A stretch of DNA of 10,408 nucleotides from Methylocystaceae bacterium (lineage in GTDB: Bacteria > Pseudomonadota > Alphaproteobacteria > Rhizobiales > Beijerinckiaceae): positions 1-10,408 of the forward strand of contig PLZT01000295.1 of the NCBI GenBank assembly GCA_003152255.1, read 5' to 3'. The position numbers and the translations under genes are program-made. Below the pieces are notes generated by a model. It was not told the origin of the DNA. It saw only the letters and a list, made by a program, of their open reading frames with translations, and searched no databases. Positions 7,046-10,408 of this stretch are shown piece by piece (the first letter of the stretch is position 1; each line of letters starts with the position of its first letter).

Positions 7046-7999
7046 TCAAGAAGCCGCCTCGTCGGAAAGCGGATGCAGATCGCGCACCATCGCGCGCATC
7101 CGCTCGTCGAGCACATGAGTGTAAATCTGCGTCGTCGAAATATCGGCATGGCCGAGCAATTCTTGCACGACGCGCAAGTCGGCGCCGTTTTGCAGCAAAT
7201 GACTGGCGAAGGCGTGGCGCAGAGCATGCGGATGAATGTCGCTCGCGGCCATTCCCGCCGCGACCGCCACCGTCTTCAAATCGCGCGCGAAGGCTTGGCG
7301 TGTCAGATGGCCGCTGTCGCCGTCCGACGGAAACAGAAAGGGCGAGGCGGCAAGCGCCGGAGATTTGGTTTCCAGCAGCGCGCGATAGGCGGATATGGCC
7401 TTTTTCGCGTGTGTCGTCAGCGGCACGATCCGTTCGCGTCCGCCCTTGCCCTTGATGGCGATGAAGGGATCGCGCGCCCGCGCCGCGCTCTTCGGCAGCG
7501 ACACCAGTTCGCTGACGCGCAGCCCGGTCGCGTAAAGCGTCTCCAGCAGCGCGTACATGCGCGCGGCGCGCATGCGCTCGCCCAGCGGCCGCGTCTCGTC
7601 GTCCAACCCTTCCCGAGAGACGCGCAGCAGCCCGTCGACCTCGGCGATCGACAACACGCCGGGCGCGTTCCTCACTCGGCGCGGCCCTTCGAGGGCGGCG
7701 GCGGGATCGTCGGCGCGGTGGCGGTCGACATAGAGGAATTTATGGAACTGACGCAGCGCCGAAACGCGCCGGGCCAGCGTGGCGCTCGACATGCCGCGCG
7801 TCTGGAGGGCGGAGAGATAATCGCGCAGACTGTCGGTCGAGGCTAGAGCGGGCTCGCTTTGGGCGCGCGCGAGATAATCGATATAGTCGGTAAGATCGCG
7901 CCGATAGGCCTCTTGCGTGTTCTTCGCGGCGCCGCGCTCTGCGGCCAGCATATCGAGGAAACAATCGAGCTGGCGCTGGGCGCGGGGCGGGGCGGTCAT
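7046..7999 (-). CDS. xerD: Site-specific tyrosine recombinase XerD
   Basis: XerD works with XerC at the chromosomal dif site, where FtsK activates strand exchange to resolve chromosome dimers before division. The 317-residue protein has the N-terminal SAM-like core-binding domain (about 7-92, with the typical NTQEAYRRDL) and the C-terminal catalytic domain (about 115-300). All catalytic residues are visible: Arg161 in ATGLRVSELV, Lys185 in KGKGGRERIVPL, His258 and Arg261 in HPHALRHAFASHLL, His284 in LLGHADISTTQIY, and the nucleophile Tyr293. An intact set and full length point to the housekeeping enzyme, not a phage or integron integrase. XerC is the main alternative, but the catalytic-domain wording and the nearby accA favour XerD. 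It begins 7 bp after the stop of the small membrane protein upstream, so the two are probably one operon. Confidence 0.92.
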   Translation of the reverse strand: MTAPPRAQRQLDCFLDMLAAERGAAKNTQEAYRRDLTDYIDYLARAQSEPALASTDSLRDYLSALQTRGMSSATLARRVSALRQFHKFLYVDRHRADDPAAALEGPRRVRNAPGVLSIAEVDGLLRVSREGLDDETRPLGERMRAARMYALLETLYATGLRVSELVSLPKSAARARDPFIAIKGKGGRERIVPLTTHAKKAISAYRALLETKSPALAASPFLFPSDGDSGHLTRQAFARDLKTVAVAAGMAASDIHPHALRHAFASHLLQNGADLRVVQELLGHADISTTQIYTHVLDERMRAMVRDLHPLSDEAAS

Positions 8000-8006
8000 C
8001 TTCCGC

Positions 8007-8150
8007 CTATTTGTTGAGTCGCGCCGGCGAAAGGGTCTGCGTCATCTCGCGCGGCTGCGGCGTCACGAAATTCACCAGCGCGAACATCCCGGCGTAGCCG
8101 AGCGCGACCAGAACACCCACGATGACCAAAAATCGAATCAGACTGGGCAC
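8007..8150 (-). CDS. Small single-span membrane protein
   Basis: With a GTG start at 8150 this is a 47-residue protein: a short head, one clear hydrophobic span (RFLVIVGVLVALGYAGMFAL, about residues 5-24) and a polar tail containing PREMTQTLSP. Similar tiny proteins with a span followed by a P-x-P-R-E-M-T tail occur in Rhizobiales, as far as I recall, with no established function. The frame also opens at a GTG at 8219, giving 70 residues. I prefer 8150 because AAAGG lies about 8 bases before it, while the longer form has no ribosome site and adds only a hydrophilic stretch. It sits between the ErfK-type transpeptidase and xerD, 7 bp from the latter, on the same strand. Confidence 0.75.
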   Translation of the reverse strand: MPSLIRFLVIVGVLVALGYAGMFALVNFVTPQPREMTQTLSPARLNK

Positions 8151-8237
8151 GGAATCGGCCTTTTGCGAAATGGGAGCCTCGCGCCTGCTATCGCGCGAAG
8201 CGGAGCCGATTGCAACCACGTCGATGGCGACGCCGCT

Positions 8238-9005
8238 TCAGCGCACGACGACGCGGGCGCCGACGCCGACGCGCTCATATAGATCCGTCACGTCCGCGTT
8301 CATCATTCGTATGCAGCCCGAGGAGACATTCTGGCCGATGGTGTAGGGCTCGTTGGTGCCGTGAATGCGGTAGAGCGACGAACCAAGGTAAAGCGCCCGC
8401 GCGCCAAGCGGATTTTCGGGGCCGCCGGGCATGTAGCGCGGCAGATCGGGGCGACGGGCGAGCATTTCCGAGGGCGGCGTCCAGGCGGGCCATTCCGCCT
8501 TGCGGCTGATGGTCTTGACGCCGGACCATTCGAATCCTGGGCGCCCGACGCCGATGCCATAGCGGATCGCGCGGCCGGGGTTCTTCACGTAATAGAGGAA
8601 TTTGTTGCTCGTATCGATGACGATAGAGCCCGGCGCCCCGCCGGAGTAATCGACCTCGGTGCGCAGATACATGGGGTCGACCTGCTCGCGCAGGTCCGTC
8701 TGGCCCGGCTGCGCGGACGCCACGCGCTGGCGGGGCGGCTCATAAGAGCGCGTCGCCGCATAGCCGCGCCGGGAATGATCCGCGCCCGTCACCAGCATTT
8801 CGATGAAGCCGCCGCCAAGCTCGCCTTGCCCCGACTGATCCACGCCGACCTGTCGATATTGGTTCTCGGCCGGCTCGGGCGGTCCATTGAAATAAATCCC
8901 GTTGACGACCTGAGGACCGGCCAGCGCGGCGCCGGCCAGGGTCATGGAGAATGACGCGACGGCGGTGGCGAATGCGAAGGAAGACGCAAACGGGTTGTAC
9001 AACAT
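8238..9005 (-). CDS. Secreted L,D-transpeptidase, ErfK/YbiS/YcfS/YnhG (YkuD) family
   Basis: This periplasmic enzyme should form 3-3 cross-links in peptidoglycan or attach proteins to it, using a Cys acyl-enzyme on meso-diaminopimelate. The 255-residue protein has a signal peptide with a hydrophobic core at 9-28 and ALA before Gly30. A variable linker follows (30-125). The YkuD domain runs from about 127 to the end, starting SIVIDTSNKFLYYV and containing the active-site signature HGTN...SSGCIRM with His215 and Cys231. The domain reaches the C-terminus with no LysM or other wall-binding domain. An in-frame ATG at 9014 would add three residues. I prefer 9005 because the only ribosome-like site, AAGGG, is 10 bases before it but only one base before 9014. 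It heads a likely operon with the small membrane protein and xerD. Confidence 0.9.
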   Translation of the reverse strand: MLYNPFASSFAFATAVASFSMTLAGAALAGPQVVNGIYFNGPPEPAENQYRQVGVDQSGQGELGGGFIEMLVTGADHSRRGYAATRSYEPPRQRVASAQPGQTDLREQVDPMYLRTEVDYSGGAPGSIVIDTSNKFLYYVKNPGRAIRYGIGVGRPGFEWSGVKTISRKAEWPAWTPPSEMLARRPDLPRYMPGGPENPLGARALYLGSSLYRIHGTNEPYTIGQNVSSGCIRMMNADVTDLYERVGVGARVVVR

Positions 9006-9090
9006 GGACGGCATACCCTTGGCATGGCGCGCCGTGAGGACTGGCCCGGCGTCGCGCTCTGTAGGCGTCCACGAAGATAGCCCGTAAATT

Positions 9091-9118
9091 TTTATCGTAA
9101 ATCTAAAGCATTTGTCGT
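9091..9118 (-). promoter_or_regulatory. Weak candidate promoter of the ErfK-type transpeptidase gene
   Basis: On the minus strand ACGACA (9118-9113) and GATAAA (9096-9091) are 16 bp apart, each matching four of six consensus bases. Transcription would start near 9084, about 80 bases before the gene. Direct repeats of ATTTACG (read on minus; 9096-9102 and 9083-9089) lie on either side of the -10 box. The match is modest. Confidence 0.3.
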
Positions 9119-9192
9119 GGTTATCGATTCGAAAAATGGTTAGTTTGCTTGGTGAGTGTTTTGCGAATGTTTTAGGTGAAGGATCGGTTAAC

Positions 9193-9225
9193 GCGCGATG
9201 GCATGGCCGTCGCGCTTTTCTCTCT
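9193..9225 (+). terminator. Intrinsic terminator pointing along the plus strand
   Basis: Read on the plus strand, GCGCGA-T-GGC (9193-9202) pairs with GCC-G-TCGCGC (9206-9215) to give a 10-bp stem. It contains one G-U pair and a 3-base loop, and is followed directly by TTTTCTCTCT. On the minus strand the G-U pair becomes a C-A mismatch and no T-run follows, so the element is built for plus-strand transcripts, although every nearby gene runs the other way. It lies 34 bp beyond the yciB stop. Confidence 0.55.
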
Positions 9226-9248
9226 CGCCAATGCCTTGGCCAACCCGT

Positions 9249-9893
9249 TCAAAAATGCGTCTCCGAAGTATCTTCCTCGGGTTTGATTTCATGGCGCATC
9301 ATTAGCGGCAATTGCGTCATCGCGAACAGCAGGGTCAGCGGCAATATGCCGAAGACCTTGAAGTTCACCCAAACGTCTGTCGTAACGAAGCGGCGCACGA
9401 CTTCGTTCAGGGCGGCGAGAAAGAAGAAGAAGAAACTCCAGCGCCAGGTGAGCTTGCGCCAGCCGGCGTCGTCGAGATGGAAGGCCGAATCGAATACGAT
9501 CGGCAGCAGCAGCCGGTCGAACCACAGCGCGCCGAGCAGCGCCCCGCCGAACAGCGTGTAAAGAATGGTGACCTTCATTTTGATGAAGGTTTCGTCCTGC
9601 AACAAAAAGGTCAGCCCGCCGAAAATGAGCAGCAGAATGGCGGTCACGACCGGCATCATCGGCAGCCGGCGAGTGATGCTCCAGGCGACGCCGAGCGCGG
9701 CGAGCACGCCGACCATCAGCGCGCCGGTCGCGGCGTAAATCCCGTATTTGTGGTTGGCGACGAAGAACAGCGCCAGCGGGCCAAACTCCAAAACGAGCTT
9801 GAGACCGGTGTTTACGCGCTTTGGTCTTTCGGGAGCGGGTTTGGCGGCGTTGGTTTTCTTGTTTTCTTCGTTCAGCACGCTGTCCTGCGTCAT
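9249..9893 (-). CDS. yciB: Inner-membrane septation protein YciB (IspZ/IspA family)
   Basis: YciB-family proteins are polytopic inner-membrane proteins tied to septation and envelope synthesis in several bacteria; their biochemical activity is not settled. The 214-residue protein has a charged N-terminus (1-30) and then about five to six membrane spans: roughly 32-48, 51-72, 80-98, 107-133, 151-170 and 178-198. The conserved late block is clear: GWRKLTWRWSFFFFFLAALNEVV (144-166), then DVWVNFKVFGILPLT (173-187). The N-terminal extension and the acidic tail EIKPEEDTSETHF are variable in the family. The ATG overlaps the ftsY stop as ATGA (9890-9893), so translation is probably coupled to ftsY. 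The ribosome site is weak (GGCGGA about 11 bases away), which fits coupling. Confidence 0.9.
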   Translation of the reverse strand: MTQDSVLNEENKKTNAAKPAPERPKRVNTGLKLVLEFGPLALFFVANHKYGIYAATGALMVGVLAALGVAWSITRRLPMMPVVTAILLLIFGGLTFLLQDETFIKMKVTILYTLFGGALLGALWFDRLLLPIVFDSAFHLDDAGWRKLTWRWSFFFFFLAALNEVVRRFVTTDVWVNFKVFGILPLTLLFAMTQLPLMMRHEIKPEEDTSETHF

Positions 9894-10408
9894 GTCGTTG
9901 TGTCCGCCGCGTTTTTCGCGGGATCGGACTCCTCGGGGTCCAGCCCCGCGATGGCGCGAGCGAAGTCGCGCGCGGCGAATGGTTCGAGATCGTCGGCGCT
10001 TTCGCCAACTCCGACGAAGTGGATGGGCAGTCCGTATTTTTCGGCGATGGCGACGAGGATGCCGCCACGCGCGGTGCCGTCCAGCTTCGTCATGACGAGG
10101 CCGGTGACGCCAGCGGTCTTGCCGAAAACGTCGACTTGCGTGAGGGCGTTCTGGCCGACGGTGGCGTCGAGCACCAGCAGCACCGCATGTGGCGCCTTCA
10201 AGTCAGCCTTTTTCATGACGCGAACGATTTTTTCGAGTTCGGCCATGAGCTCCACACGGTTTTGCAGGCGTCCGGCGGTGTCCATCAGCAAGATATCGGC
10301 GTTCTGCTCGCGCGCGGTCTGGATGGCGTCGAAGGCGAGACCGGCGGCGTCCGCCCCCTCCTTGCCGGCGACGACGGTGGCGTCAAGCCGCTCGCCCCAA
10401 ATGCGCAG
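9890..10408 (-). CDS. ftsY: Signal recognition particle receptor FtsY, N-terminal part outside the window
   Basis: The frame is open to the right edge, giving the last 172 residues of FtsY, the SRP-receptor GTPase that docks ribosomes making membrane proteins to the Sec translocon. The visible part covers the second half of the NG GTPase domain: DTAGR (visible residues 43-47, G3 motif), LDATVGQNALTQVDVF, TKLDGTARGG (G4 motif and the closing loop), and the final GVGESADDLEPFAARDFARAI. The P-loop and N domain lie outside. The protein ends in an acidic tail of about 18 residues (DPEESDPAKNAADTTT) after the family's usual end. FtsY is preferred over Ffh because the protein stops after the G domain, with no methionine-rich M domain. 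It overlaps yciB by four bases. Confidence 0.95.
   Translation of the reverse strand: MRIWGERLDATVVAGKEGADAAGLAFDAIQTAREQNADILLMDTAGRLQNRVELMAELEKIVRVMKKADLKAPHAVLLVLDATVGQNALTQVDVFGKTAGVTGLVMTKLDGTARGGILVAIAEKYGLPIHFVGVGESADDLEPFAARDFARAIAGLDPEESDPAKNAADTTT

Noticed and set aside
7004..7846. Plus-strand open frame opposite xerD, and a minus-strand frame at 6442-7227 opposite the hydrolase
   Set aside because: Both are mirror frames of genes with complete catalytic residue sets, and neither resembles a protein family.
9112..9561. Plus-strand 149-codon frame in the gap upstream of the ErfK-type gene
   Set aside because: It starts at TTG, reads through the terminator hairpin and then antisense into yciB, so it does not look like a gene.

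Overview
The window looks like chromosomal core DNA of a high-GC alphaproteobacterium of the order Hyphomicrobiales (Rhizobiales). It is probably from the Methylocystaceae/Beijerinckiaceae side, although no marker in the window fixes the genus. The reasons are the ftsY-yciB pair, the xerD and accA neighbourhood, a hopanoid RND transporter (HpnN), and uniform GC-rich codon use with long antisense shadow frames. I see no mobile element, CRISPR array, tRNA, rRNA, phage gene or sign of recent transfer.

Layout. Almost everything is on the minus strand, so it is described here from the right edge leftward. A right-hand block holds the C-terminal part of ftsY, overlapping yciB by 4 bases; a 243-bp AT-richer gap; a secreted ErfK/YbiS-type L,D-transpeptidase; a tiny conserved-looking one-span membrane protein; and xerD. 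A single plus-strand alpha/beta hydrolase follows, whose stop codon lies only 4 bp from that of xerD. A 309-bp divergent gap then leads to a left-hand minus-strand block: accA, a YafK-type L,D-transpeptidase lipoprotein, hpnN, and a DUF2147 secreted protein cut by the left edge.

How the genes fit together. Most products act in building the envelope. FtsY targets membrane proteins, YciB is a division-associated inner-membrane protein, the two L,D-transpeptidase-fold enzymes act on peptidoglycan, AccA feeds fatty-acid synthesis, and HpnN moves hopanoids towards the outer membrane. XerD resolves chromosome dimers at division. This is a shared theme of housekeeping genes; I do not see evidence that they form one dedicated system.

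Nothing here looks like a new defence, secretion or biosynthetic system. The less ordinary signals are regulatory or structural. They are: a plus-strand intrinsic terminator with no plus-strand gene in front of it (a possible small RNA upstream of the ErfK-type gene); a similar AT-rich motif at the inferred start points of hpnN and of that same gene; a 9-bp inverted repeat bracketing a good sigma-70 promoter of hpnN; a 24-bp tandem repeat in the tail of the YafK-type lipoprotein; and a 34-codon ORF with a strong ribosome site whose stop overlaps the start of the hydrolase.
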